Assembly (NCBI RefSeq): GCF_000383915.1
Contig: NZ_KB912942.1
Location: forward strand, 7,258,388-7,322,387
Source of the DNA: Amycolatopsis benzoatilytica AK 16/65
Lineage (GTDB): Bacteria > Actinomycetota > Actinomycetes > Mycobacteriales > Pseudonocardiaceae
Direction: 5' to 3'
Length of the DNA stretch: 64,000 nt
Under the pieces are notes generated by a model that was not told the DNA's origin, searched no databases, and was given only the letters and a program-made list of their open reading frames with translations. How positions within the stretch are numbered: position 1 is the stretch's first letter; every line of letters starts with the position of its first letter. Of the stretch, positions 27,823-36,288 are shown in pieces. A program made the position numbers and the translations under genes.

Positions 27823-28335
27823 TCAGTCAACCTTCGGGGTCGCGCGAAGTGCGTCAATCGCGGCATGATCTTGGTTTACATATGCAGTTCGGATTTGCTT
27901 GAGCGTGCTGACGTAGGAGGCCAGGTAATCGACCGTGCCGCGAAGGAACTGGTTGTAGGCGATAGTGGCGCGGCCCGCTGCTTTCATGTAGTCCGCGCTG
28001 ATGGTGTCTGACCCTGGCGGACCGGCCTGAGCAAAATCGCCGGCGATGGTTCGGGCGTCCGCGTATTCGCCGTCCAGGCTGTCCTCGAGCTGCCCGATCA
28101 CTTTGTCCATCGCGGCCGGATCGAACTTCCAGCCGCCGTTCGACGATGCGGCGGCGAAGTCTGCTTTTGCTTGGTCGGTGCCTAGGGCCTTGTAGTCCGG
28201 CGGCGGAGGTGGCGGCGCAGCCGCGTTCGCGCCGGGGATGATCCCCGACCCTGGCGGCGGAGCTTGCGCGCCAGGTGTGATCAGCTCGTTCTGGAAGCGC
28301 TGCAGTCCGCTGTTCGGTCCGGTTCCGTCTGGCAT
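27823..28335 (-). CDS. Hypothetical ESX-associated helical protein
   Basis: A 170-residue protein from ATG at 28335, with GGGGAGG upstream. The N-terminus is Pro/Ala-rich (PGANAAAPPPPPPDYKALG). The rest is predicted helical: FDPAAMDKVIGQLEDSLDGE and ADYMKAAGRATIAYNQFLRG. I do not recognise a named family. As first gene of the DUF3558-PPE-EspG operon, and WXG100-like in length and helix content, it may be a secreted partner (inference). Confidence 0.65.
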   Translation of the reverse strand: MPDGTGPNSGLQRFQNELITPGAQAPPPGSGIIPGANAAAPPPPPPDYKALGTDQAKADFAAASSNGGWKFDPAAMDKVIGQLEDSLDGEYADARTIAGDFAQAGPPGSDTISADYMKAAGRATIAYNQFLRGTVDYLASYVSTLKQIRTAYVNQDHAAIDALRATPKVD

Positions 28336-28625
28336 GTCGTGCCTCCCCGCACGGGCCGCTTGCTCTCGGGTGCGGCCTACCCTCTGTTCTTGGTCGGTTC
28401 CGGGAAGTGACTCTATCAGGGCGTAACCGGGCAAAGGGCGTTGTTCGAGGAAGATCAACCAGCTCAGCGTCGCGTGTCGGTAAATCCCCAAGTCGTTGCG
28501 TGGAGGTGGGCCGTTCAGTGTCTGTCCGTGTTCGCTCGGTAGTCGACCGTGCGGCCGTCGTTGCGCTACTCCGTTAGGCCCCTTGCCCATCCGCCGTTGA
28601 TCCGATTCCCTGAGGGCCGACGAAC

Positions 28626-30947
28626 GTGGGGAGAACCGGGCTCGTGCCGACCGATACGACCTTGCCGCCGCTTGATCCGTTTGCCGGGGTGCCGGACAAG
28701 CGGTACGAGGTGAAGGCCGCTGACCTGCTCAAACCTGGCCAGGGTGGGATTCTCCGGTGGCGCAGACAGGCCACCAACGCGCCGATAGTGCTGGTCGAGG
28801 ACGCCTACATCACCGGCACCTTCGACCTGCGGGCCGCGGATCTCAACTTTCTCTTCCAGTTCGAACGCTGCCGGTTCGAGCATCCGCCGGACGTGCGGGA
28901 GGCGACTGTTCTCGGGCTGGTCTTCCGGAAGTGCTGGCTGCCGGGTCTGCGGGCGCGGAATCTGCGCAGCCGCAACGATGTGCGGCTGATCCGCAGCGCG
29001 GTCGAGGTCGCGCCGGACGGGTTTGAGATCGACACGACCACGGTGCAGCGTGGGGACGACCGGGAACGGGGGATGCCGAACGCCGCGGTCAATCTCACCG
29101 ACGCGGTTATCGACGGGTCGGTCGTATTGACGCGGACGACGATCAGCCATCCGCACGGGAAAGCCATTCAGGGCGACCGGTTGGTGATCACCGGGGCGTT
29201 GCTGGCGTATCGGATGGTCGCGAACGGCGAGGTGCGGCTGCCGGGTATGCGGACTGGCGGCAACGTGAACTTCTCCGGGGCCACGTTCAACAATCCGGAC
29301 GGGTTCGCGTTGAACGGCAACGGGTTGCACATCGGCGGCAGTCTGCTGTGCGAGGTGGACAACTACGGTCCGGCCAATCAGCGGAAGCGGTTCTCCGCCA
29401 AAGGTGTGCTCTACCTTCCGAGCGCCACTGTGGACAGTGACATCGTGCTGCGCGAGGCGCAGCTGTCGGTCAACCAGAACGGGCCGATCGTGGTGGACGC
29501 GTGGAAGTCCGGCGATCCGTACCTGGATCCGCGGCCGGCGCTGGTCGCGGACCGGCTCAAGGTGGACGGGAATGTCGAGCTGTCCGACGGGCTGCACGCG
29601 TTCGGCACGCTGCGGATGGTCAACGCGCGGATCGGCGGGTCGCTGCGGCTGGCCGGGGCCGAGATCACGATGGCGCGCGGGCAGGCGCCGCCGTACTACG
29701 ACCGGGCGTTGCATCTGGACGGGTCGACGATCGGCGGGGACATCGAGGCGACCAGCCTGCGGGTCCCGATCGGGCAGCTGCGTCTCTCCGACATCACGGT
29801 CGGCGGGAATTTCCTCGCCTGGAATTCGATGTTCCAGCATCCGGGCCGGGACGCGTTTTCCGCGCGCCGGGCGAAGATCTCCGGGAATTTCCAGCTCACC
29901 GACGCCACCGTGCAGGGCACGCTTCGGTTGCAGGGCGCGGAGATCGGCGGCAGTGTCAACATGTTCGGCACGCTGCTGACCGATCCGGGGCAGCGGACGT
30001 CCAGCAGTTTCTCGCTCGACGTGCGTACCGCGCGGATCGGGCGCGACCTCGTGCTGACCGAGCACAAGGACCGGCCGTTTCTGGCCGAGGGCGGCGTGAA
30101 CCTCGACGGGGCGCAGATCGCGCGGCGCCTCGACCTGACCGGAGCGAAGATCGGATCGCTTGCCTCGCACGGGATCGCGCTCGACGCCAGCGACGTCACG
30201 GCGGACGAGTTCGTTCTCGCTCCCACCGAGCCGCCGGCCGGATCGGTGCGGCTGCGGCGCGCGCATTGCGGTGCGCTCTCCGACAACGAGGAGATCTGGG
30301 CGGCCAGTGACGGCCTCGAACTGGAAGATTTCCGTTACGACGCGCTGAAAAAAGGCATCGCGCTCGATGACGACCGCGCGCTGGACCGGCGGATCGAGCT
30401 GCTCAGCAAGGCGATGCGCGGCTACCGGCCCGGGCCGTATGACCAGCTCGCCGCCACCCTGCGCGCGGCCGGAAACGAGGAGCACGCCTCGACCGTCGCG
30501 TTGCGCAAGCAGCAGTTCCGGTACGAGGCGCTGGCCAAAGGCTTCAAGATCTTCGGCCCGGGCGTCCGCGTGTGGAGCTGGCTGCAGCGGTCGATGGTCG
30601 GCTACGGCTACCGCCCGGTGCGGGCACTCGGCTGGCTGTTCACCCTGCTGGTGCTGGGCAGCCTGTGGTTCGGCCTCGGCAAGGACGACTGCGTCAACGA
30701 CCATTCCGGCCGGTTGATGGCCAACGGCCCGCGCTGCGTCGTCAACCAGCAGGACACCGGCCTGCAGTGGAACCCGGTGATCTACACCGCCGATCTGCTG
30801 GTGCCGATCGTCGACTTCGGCAACAAGTCGCGCTGGTACATGCACGGGGCCGACAACTGGATGTCGGCCGGCTTCACGGCGTCCGGCTGGATCCTGGCCT
30901 CGACCGTCGCGGCCGGCGTAAGCCGGATGCTGCGCCGGGAGACCTGA
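28626..30947 (+). CDS. Large membrane protein with beta-helix-like repeats
   Basis: A 773-residue protein from GTG at 28626; a second GTG at 28641 is possible. Residues about 150-560 repeat a pattern of the form I-x-G-x-L-x-L-x-G-A-x-I, for example ARIGGSLRLAGAEI and TVQGTLRLQGAEIGGSVNMF. This suggests a right-handed beta helix like pentapeptide-repeat or bactofilin folds. The C-terminal part has a hydrophobic segment (ALGWLFTLLVLGSLWFGLG) and a second (GFTASGWILASTVAAGV). No catalytic motif is visible. Similar actinobacterial proteins are sometimes labelled membrane-associated oxidoreductase, which I cannot support. It is a scaffold-like protein of unknown function. Confidence 0.65.
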   Translation: MGRTGLVPTDTTLPPLDPFAGVPDKRYEVKAADLLKPGQGGILRWRRQATNAPIVLVEDAYITGTFDLRAADLNFLFQFERCRFEHPPDVREATVLGLVFRKCWLPGLRARNLRSRNDVRLIRSAVEVAPDGFEIDTTTVQRGDDRERGMPNAAVNLTDAVIDGSVVLTRTTISHPHGKAIQGDRLVITGALLAYRMVANGEVRLPGMRTGGNVNFSGATFNNPDGFALNGNGLHIGGSLLCEVDNYGPANQRKRFSAKGVLYLPSATVDSDIVLREAQLSVNQNGPIVVDAWKSGDPYLDPRPALVADRLKVDGNVELSDGLHAFGTLRMVNARIGGSLRLAGAEITMARGQAPPYYDRALHLDGSTIGGDIEATSLRVPIGQLRLSDITVGGNFLAWNSMFQHPGRDAFSARRAKISGNFQLTDATVQGTLRLQGAEIGGSVNMFGTLLTDPGQRTSSSFSLDVRTARIGRDLVLTEHKDRPFLAEGGVNLDGAQIARRLDLTGAKIGSLASHGIALDASDVTADEFVLAPTEPPAGSVRLRRAHCGALSDNEEIWAASDGLELEDFRYDALKKGIALDDDRALDRRIELLSKAMRGYRPGPYDQLAATLRAAGNEEHASTVALRKQQFRYEALAKGFKIFGPGVRVWSWLQRSMVGYGYRPVRALGWLFTLLVLGSLWFGLGKDDCVNDHSGRLMANGPRCVVNQQDTGLQWNPVIYTADLLVPIVDFGNKSRWYMHGADNWMSAGFTASGWILASTVAAGVSRMLRRET

Positions 30948-30952
30948 TCGCA

Positions 30953-30958
30953 TACTCT
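30953..30958 (+). promoter_or_regulatory. -10 box for leaderless SRPBCC mRNA
   Basis: TACTCT ends 6 bases before the GTG at 30965 and no ribosome binding site is present. It supports the short start of the SRPBCC gene. Confidence 0.5.
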
Positions 30959-30964
30959 GGGTAT

Positions 30965-31420
30965 GTGAATCCTGATGCGAGCGGTGACATCGAGGTCAAA
31001 GCTACTCCGGAACAGGTATACGCGCTGGTCAGCGACCCGGGCGCGCTCGCGGGCGTGACCACCGAGTACTGCGGGCACCGCTGGCTCGGCGGCGCTACTG
31101 GCCCGGCGGTCGGCGCGCGCTTCCGCGGCACGAACCGGCGCGGGATCCGGCGCTGGTCGACCACCGTCACGGTCACCGCGGCGGACGAGGGCCGGCGGTT
31201 CGCCTTCGACGTCGCGCTCGGGCCGATCCCGGTCTCTCGCTGGGAGTACCTGATCGAACCGGCCGGCGACGGCTGCCGGATCACCGAGAGCATGTGGGAC
31301 ACCCGGCCGGGCTGGTTCGCCCCGCTCACCGTGGTGGCGACCGGGGTGAAGGACCGTTCGGTCACCAACCGGGTCAACATCGAGCAGACCCTGGCCCGGG
31401 TGAAGCACCAGCTCGAATAG
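30965..31420 (+). CDS. SRPBCC family protein (polyketide cyclase/START-like)
   Basis: A 151-residue protein from GTG at 30965 (MNPDASGDIEVKATPEQVYA). The pattern DIEVKATPEQVYALVSDP, then RRWSTTVTVTAADEGRRFAF, then SRWEYLIEPAGDGCRITESM matches the SRPBCC/Polyketide_cyc2 fold, a hydrophobic pocket for small ligands. No ligand can be deduced. The upstream membrane protein ends 17 bases before it, but the TACTCT box suggests its own promoter. Confidence 0.8.
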   Translation: MNPDASGDIEVKATPEQVYALVSDPGALAGVTTEYCGHRWLGGATGPAVGARFRGTNRRGIRRWSTTVTVTAADEGRRFAFDVALGPIPVSRWEYLIEPAGDGCRITESMWDTRPGWFAPLTVVATGVKDRSVTNRVNIEQTLARVKHQLE

Positions 31421-31423
31421 CGC

Positions 31424-31996
31424 TCACTCCACGAAACGGGACCAGAACTCGATCTCGCGGACGCCGCCCGCCGGTTCCTCGCCAAGCGGCTCGCCGCCGA
31501 ACTCGTGGCGCAGGTAGCTGCGCAGGTCCCAGCCGTAATAGACGATGTCCGTCTGGTACACGGACAACACCGGATACCCGGACCCGGCGCCGGCGGGCAG
31601 ATACCGGTGCCCGCACACCGGCACCAACTGCGGCACCGTCGCCAGGTGGCGGCGGGCGACCGCGAGCGCGTTGCACATCGAGCGCGGCTGTTCGCCCCAT
31701 TCGGGCAGCCACAGGTGGTTGTGCTCGACGTCGTAGAGCACGCCGTCGACCGGCCAGTCGAGGCGTTTGCGCAGCTGGTCCGGGTCGCCGCGGCGCCAGT
31801 CCGGCCAGCGGTCGCCGACCGGCACGCCCGCGGTGAGGAATACCCGGTGGTCGTCGGAAAAGGTGAAGCCGAACTGGTTCTCGACGTCGCTCAGTTCGGC
31901 GGGCGTGAGGCCGGGCCGCACGGGCTCGCCGAGATTCTGCTGCAGGATGCGGGCCTCCTCCGCGGTGAAGGCGTCGGCCGGCTGAACTCGTGACAT
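31424..31996 (-). CDS. SMI1/KNR4 family protein
   Basis: A 190-residue protein with the SMI1/KNR4 (SUKH) pattern: LTPAELSDVENQFGFTFSDD, HRVFLTAGVPVGDRWPDWR, then DILY-like VLYDVEHNHLW and LPEWGEQPRSMC. The middle has VPVCGHRYLPAGAGSGYPVL and VYQTDIVYYGWDLRSYLRHE. The superfamily includes immunity proteins against contact toxins, but no toxin gene is adjacent, so a housekeeping or orphan immunity role remains open. Confidence 0.78.
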   Translation of the reverse strand: MSRVQPADAFTAEEARILQQNLGEPVRPGLTPAELSDVENQFGFTFSDDHRVFLTAGVPVGDRWPDWRRGDPDQLRKRLDWPVDGVLYDVEHNHLWLPEWGEQPRSMCNALAVARRHLATVPQLVPVCGHRYLPAGAGSGYPVLSVYQTDIVYYGWDLRSYLRHEFGGEPLGEEPAGGVREIEFWSRFVE

Positions 31997-32002
31997 GCCT
32001 GA

Positions 32003-32008
32003 AGCGTA
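32003..32008 (-). promoter_or_regulatory. -10 box for leaderless SMI1/KNR4 mRNA
   Basis: On the minus strand TACGCT lies 6 bases before the ATG at 31996, with no ribosome binding site. Confidence 0.5.
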
Positions 32009-32132
32009 CGGAGCCCGAGCCCGCGCCCGCGCGTCCTTTTTCGGAGGAATCCGCTCCCTCGGCGGGGTGAGGTTCTTCTCTCCGACCGCGATTGACGGAA
32101 CACAGCGTCACCAAATGTAGTTCACTCGTTCC

Positions 32133-33995
32133 GTGACTTCCCCACCGCAGCCGCCGCGGCAGGCTCGCGTGCGCGCGCCCGAACTGACCGGCGACGTCTG
32201 GCTCAACACCGGCGGCCGCCCGCTCAAACTCGCCGAGCTGCGCGGCCGCGTGGTGCTGCTGGACTTCTGGACCAGCGGCTGCATCAACTGCCTGCACGTC
32301 CTGGACGAACTGCGCCCGCTGGAGCAGGAATTCGCGGACGTGCTGGTCACCGTGGGCGTGCACTCGCCGAAGTTCCTGCACGAGGGCGAACGCGCGTCGA
32401 TCGAAGCCGCGGTGCGCCGGTATGAGGTGCACCATCCGGTCGTCAACGACCCGAAGATGCAGCTGTGGTCGCAGTACGCGGTCCGCGCCTGGCCGACGCT
32501 GGTCGTGGTCGACCCCGAGGGCTACGTCGTGCACGTCGCGGCTGGCGAGGGCCACGGCGAAGCGCTACGCCGGGTGATCGCCGACCTGGTCGTCAAGCAC
32601 GAGGCGAAGGGCACGCTGCGCCGTGGCGGCAGCCCGTACGTACCGGTCGAGGAACAGCGTTCGGAGCTGCGGTTTCCCAGCAAGGCCGTGGTCACCGCGG
32701 GCGGGCGGATTCTGGTCGCGGACACCGGGCACCACTCGATCGTCGAGTTCGCGTCCGACGGCGAGACGGTCATCCGCCGGTTCGGCCGCGGGGTGCGGGG
32801 CACTCAGGACGGGCCGTTCGACCTGGCCGAGTTCGCCGAACCGTCCGGGATCGCCTTGCTGCCCAACGAGGTCGCCGAACGGGCCGGCTATCACGCGATC
32901 GTCGCGGACACTGCCGGGCACCGGCTGCGCGGCTTGGACCTGAACACCGGCGAGGTGAGAACCGTTGCCGGCACCGGAAACCAGTGGCGCGACGGCGTCG
33001 ACACCGGAAAAGCGCTGGACATCGACCTGACTAGCCCGTGGGACGTGATCTGGTGGGGACCGGCCGGCGGCGTGGTCGTCGCGATGGCGGGCAACCACAC
33101 GCTGAGCGTCTTCGACCCGGTGTCCGGCGACGTCCGCCGGTTCGCGGGCACCACCGTCGAGGGCCTGCGCGACGGCGACGTGCACGAGGCGTTCTTCGCG
33201 CAGCCGTCCGGGTTCGCCGCGGACGGCCAGAAGCTCTGGTTCGTCGACGCGGAGACCTCGGCGCTGCGCTGGATCGAGCCGTCCGGCGAGTCGTTCGCGG
33301 TGCACACCGCGGTCGGCGCGGACTTGTTCACCTTCGGTCATGCCGACGGACCGGCCGAGCAAGCGTTGTTGCAGCATCCGCTTGGCCTAGCGGTGCTGCC
33401 TGACGGCCGGATCGCGATCGCGGACACCTACAACGGCGCGATTCGCCGCTACGACTCGTTCACCCGCGACGTTACGACGCTCGCCACTGGCTTCGCCGAG
33501 CCGCAAGGACTGGTGCGCCATGACGGCGAGCTGTACGTCGTCGAGTCGGCTGGCAACCGGCTGACGCCGCTGGGCGGTGACGGGCGGGCCACCGCGGTCG
33601 CCGGCACCCGCCAGGCCGTGCAGCGGCCGCCGACCGTGCTGGCCACCGGCGACGTCGAGTTCTCCGTCATCTTCGCTCCGCCGCCGGGCGAGAAGCTGGA
33701 CGAGCGGTACGGCCCGTCGACGCGGCTGGAGATCACGTCGTCCCCGCCGGAACTGCTGGCCGACGGCGCGGGGGTCGGTACCGATCTGACCCGCCGGATC
33801 CGGTTCGCCGAGGGCGCGACCGAGGGCGTGCTGCAGGTGGTGGCGCAGGCCGCCAGCTGCGACGAGGGCGGTGAGCACCCGGTGTGCCGGATCACCCGGC
33901 AGGACTGGGGCGTGCCGGTGCGCTTCGAGAGCGAAGGGGGGCGGGTGCTGAGCCTGATGATGGCGGGCGAACCCAAGGCCGCCGCGGGTAAGTAG
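32133..33995 (+). CDS. Thioredoxin-like/NHL-repeat fusion protein (NHLRC2-like)
   Basis: A 620-residue protein from GTG at 32133. Residues 1-150 are a thioredoxin fold with LDFWTSGCINCLHVLDELRP, a CxxC site of the form CINC. Residues about 175-480 are NHL beta-propeller repeats (RILVADTGHHSIVEFASDG, RIAIADTYNGAIRRYDS). A C-terminal beta domain contains EGVLQVVAQAASCDEGGEHP. The arrangement matches NHLRC2-type proteins; the substrate is unknown. No signal peptide is evident, so it is probably cytoplasmic. Two bases separate it from the GroES-like gene. Confidence 0.88.
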   Translation: MTSPPQPPRQARVRAPELTGDVWLNTGGRPLKLAELRGRVVLLDFWTSGCINCLHVLDELRPLEQEFADVLVTVGVHSPKFLHEGERASIEAAVRRYEVHHPVVNDPKMQLWSQYAVRAWPTLVVVDPEGYVVHVAAGEGHGEALRRVIADLVVKHEAKGTLRRGGSPYVPVEEQRSELRFPSKAVVTAGGRILVADTGHHSIVEFASDGETVIRRFGRGVRGTQDGPFDLAEFAEPSGIALLPNEVAERAGYHAIVADTAGHRLRGLDLNTGEVRTVAGTGNQWRDGVDTGKALDIDLTSPWDVIWWGPAGGVVVAMAGNHTLSVFDPVSGDVRRFAGTTVEGLRDGDVHEAFFAQPSGFAADGQKLWFVDAETSALRWIEPSGESFAVHTAVGADLFTFGHADGPAEQALLQHPLGLAVLPDGRIAIADTYNGAIRRYDSFTRDVTTLATGFAEPQGLVRHDGELYVVESAGNRLTPLGGDGRATAVAGTRQAVQRPPTVLATGDVEFSVIFAPPPGEKLDERYGPSTRLEITSSPPELLADGAGVGTDLTRRIRFAEGATEGVLQVVAQAASCDEGGEHPVCRITRQDWGVPVRFESEGGRVLSLMMAGEPKAAAGK

Positions 33996-33996
33996 C

Positions 33997-34329
33997 ATGG
34001 TTGGCGTGCCGGACACGCCCAAGCTCGAGATTCAGATGCTCCACGACCGCGTGCTCGTGCGCTTGTCACCGGAGGAAGGCGAGCGTCGCAGCAGTGGCGG
34101 AATTGTGATCCCCGCGACCGCGCAAGTCGCGCGCAGGCTGTCCTGGGGTGATGTACTGGGTGTCGGCAACAGCGTGCGGAACGTCAAGCCGGGCGACCGG
34201 GTCCTCTTCAATCCGGAGGACCAGCTCGAGGTTGAGATCCAGGGCGAGGGCCACTTGGTGATGCGCGAACGCGACATCCACGCGGTGGCCACGGAGCGGA
34301 CCGAACACGGCACGGGGCTCTACCTGTAG
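33997..34329 (+). CDS. GroES-like chaperonin-10 family protein
   Basis: A 110-residue protein: IQMLHDRVLVRLSPEEGERR, SSGGIVIPATAQ, then WGDVLGVGNSVRNVKPGDRV and LFNPED match the chaperonin-10 fold including the mobile-loop region. It differs from canonical GroES and no groEL is adjacent, so it is probably a paralogue. It directly follows the thioredoxin/NHL gene. Confidence 0.8.
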   Translation: MVGVPDTPKLEIQMLHDRVLVRLSPEEGERRSSGGIVIPATAQVARRLSWGDVLGVGNSVRNVKPGDRVLFNPEDQLEVEIQGEGHLVMRERDIHAVATERTEHGTGLYL

Positions 34330-34353
34330 CTCCCGTACCCGGGGAGGCAGGCG

Positions 34354-36195
34354 TTGCGCGAGGAAGACCGCTCGTCAGCGTTTTTCGCCGACGACCTGCT
34401 GAGCGACGACCTGCTGGGCGACCCGGGCCTGGCCGGCGAATCCGACCTGGCCACCGAGATCTTCTCGGTGGCGGACGCGCCCCCGCCGCCGGACACCGCC
34501 TTCCGCCGTTTCCGCAAACGCGTCGGCAAGAGCTTCATGATCGTCGGCTGCCTGCTCGGACTGTTCGTCCTGCTGTACGCGATCGACCTGATGACCAGCG
34601 CCGGCGACGTGCCGCGCGGCGTGCAGGTGGCCGGGATCGACGTGGGCGGCCTGAGCTACGCCGACGCCGAGGCCAAGCTGCACTCCGAACTCCAGCCCCG
34701 GCTCACCCAGCCGGTGCAGGTGCACGCGGGCGATGTCACCGCGCCTCTGGTGCCCGCCGATTCCGGGCTCGGCCTCGACTGGCCGGGCACGCTGGCCCAG
34801 GCCGGGCACCAGCCGTGGAGCCCGATCACCCGGTTCTTGTCGTTTTTCACCACCCGCGACGTCGGCATCGTGAGCCGCAACGATCAGCTGCAGGTCGCCG
34901 ACGCGGTGCGCGGACTCGCCGCCCAGAAGCTCAACCATCCGCTGGTCGAAGGCAGCATCAACTTCATGCCGAACGGCCCGGACCTGGTCACCGCGTCCCC
35001 GGTCGAGCCGCGCCAGGGCCAGCAGCTGGCCGATGTCCCGGCGGCCGTGCAGGCGGTGGTGACGGACTGGCTTTCGCCGCGCGGGGTAACCCTCAAGATG
35101 GCGGTGACGCCGCCGCGGACGACCTCGGCGGGTGTGCATTCCTTGCTGGACAGCGTGGTCAAGCCGGCGGTGTCGGCACCGGTGGTGTTGCACGGCGAAG
35201 GCCGCGACAGCGTCCTGCAGCCGTCCGCGATCGCGTCGTCGTTCCAGTTCGAACCGGGACCGGGCGGCAGCCTCGACCTGCGGATCGACCAGGAGAAGTT
35301 GCGTTCCGTCGTGCAGCCGGAGCTGGCGACGACCGAGACCGACGGCAAGGACGCGCAGATCACCTTCGCCTCCGGCGCGCCGACCGTCACTCCGTCCGAG
35401 GACGGCCGGAAGATCAACTGGGCCACCACGTTTCAGGCGCTGACCGGCACGCTGGCGAAGCCGACCGGGCGTGACATGCCGGTCGCTTACGACGTGAAAC
35501 ACCCGGCGCTCACCACCGACGGCGCGAACGCGCTGGGAATCAAGGAAGTCGTCGGCGAATACACCACTGGCGGCTTGACCGGCGACGCGGCGGGGAACGT
35601 GGCGTCGCTGGCCAGCCGGATCAACGGTGTGCTGGTGAAACCAGGAGAATCGTTCAGCCTCAACGCTTATCGGGGCGGCGGCTACGCGTCCGCGCCGGTG
35701 GACGAGGACGGCACCGGCCCGTCCGTGGCAGGCGGTGGCTTGTCCCAGCTTTCGTCCACTTTGTACAACGCGGCTTACCTGGCCGGTTTGGCCGATGGCG
35801 GCCACGCCGGGCACGACCACTTCGTCAACCGCTATCCGGCCGGTCGCGACGCGGCCGCGGTGGACAGCTCCGGCAACGCGATCGACCTCAAGATCACCGC
35901 CAGCGACCCGACCGGTTTCGCGATCCAGGCCAGCTCGAGCGGCGGTTCGGTGACGGTGAAGATCTGGGGTACCAAGCACTATCGCGTCGAGGGCCGTACC
36001 GGCGCGCCTTCGAACGAGGTGCCGCCGACGGTCCAGGTCGGCCCAGGCCAGGGCGGCACGTGCGTGGCTTCGCCAGGCGAGTCCGGGTTCACCGTCACCG
36101 ATACCCGGGTGTTCTACGACCTGGCCAGCGGGGCCGAGGTCCGCGAGGAGAGCCGCACCACGACGTATTCGCCGCAGCCGATGGTCATTTGCTGA
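34354..36195 (+). CDS. VanW family protein with peptidoglycan-binding-like domains
   Basis: A 613-residue protein with a TTG start at 34354 and GGGGAGG upstream. A cytoplasmic acidic N-terminus precedes one membrane segment (SFMIVGCLLGLFVLLYAIDL, near residues 60-80). Extracellular domains follow, including VAGIDVGGLSYADAEAKLHS (a YoaR-like domain). The VanW domain lies at about residues 420-540 with VKPGESFSLNAYRGGGYASA and GGGLSQLSSTLYNAAYLAGL. VanW proteins are cell-wall associated with unknown activity; VanW alone does not confer glycopeptide resistance. Confidence 0.85.
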   Translation: MREEDRSSAFFADDLLSDDLLGDPGLAGESDLATEIFSVADAPPPPDTAFRRFRKRVGKSFMIVGCLLGLFVLLYAIDLMTSAGDVPRGVQVAGIDVGGLSYADAEAKLHSELQPRLTQPVQVHAGDVTAPLVPADSGLGLDWPGTLAQAGHQPWSPITRFLSFFTTRDVGIVSRNDQLQVADAVRGLAAQKLNHPLVEGSINFMPNGPDLVTASPVEPRQGQQLADVPAAVQAVVTDWLSPRGVTLKMAVTPPRTTSAGVHSLLDSVVKPAVSAPVVLHGEGRDSVLQPSAIASSFQFEPGPGGSLDLRIDQEKLRSVVQPELATTETDGKDAQITFASGAPTVTPSEDGRKINWATTFQALTGTLAKPTGRDMPVAYDVKHPALTTDGANALGIKEVVGEYTTGGLTGDAAGNVASLASRINGVLVKPGESFSLNAYRGGGYASAPVDEDGTGPSVAGGGLSQLSSTLYNAAYLAGLADGGHAGHDHFVNRYPAGRDAAAVDSSGNAIDLKITASDPTGFAIQASSSGGSVTVKIWGTKHYRVEGRTGAPSNEVPPTVQVGPGQGGTCVASPGESGFTVTDTRVFYDLASGAEVREESRTTTYSPQPMVIC

Positions 36196-36222
36196 GCCGA
36201 GGCAGGGGCAGGCGCCGGAAAG

Positions 36223-36273
36223 CCGGGAAGGGCCCCTTGCGGGACTTAGCTTACCGCAAGGTGCCCTTCCCGG
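36223..36273. terminator. Bidirectional terminator hairpin between vanW-like gene and nucleotidase
   Basis: CCGGGAAGGGCCCCTTGCGG pairs with CCGCAAGGTGCCCTTCCCGG (19 of 20 bases) around an 11-base loop. It lies between convergent genes. Its length and the AAGG(G/T)CC core also resemble dispersed REP-like hairpins. Confidence 0.75.
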
Positions 36274-36288
36274 ACCTGCTCGCCGAAG

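Noticed and set aside
28566..30953. A 795-codon minus-strand frame antisense to the beta-helix membrane protein
   Set aside because: Composition-driven shadow; the plus-strand frame has regular structural repeats and membrane segments.
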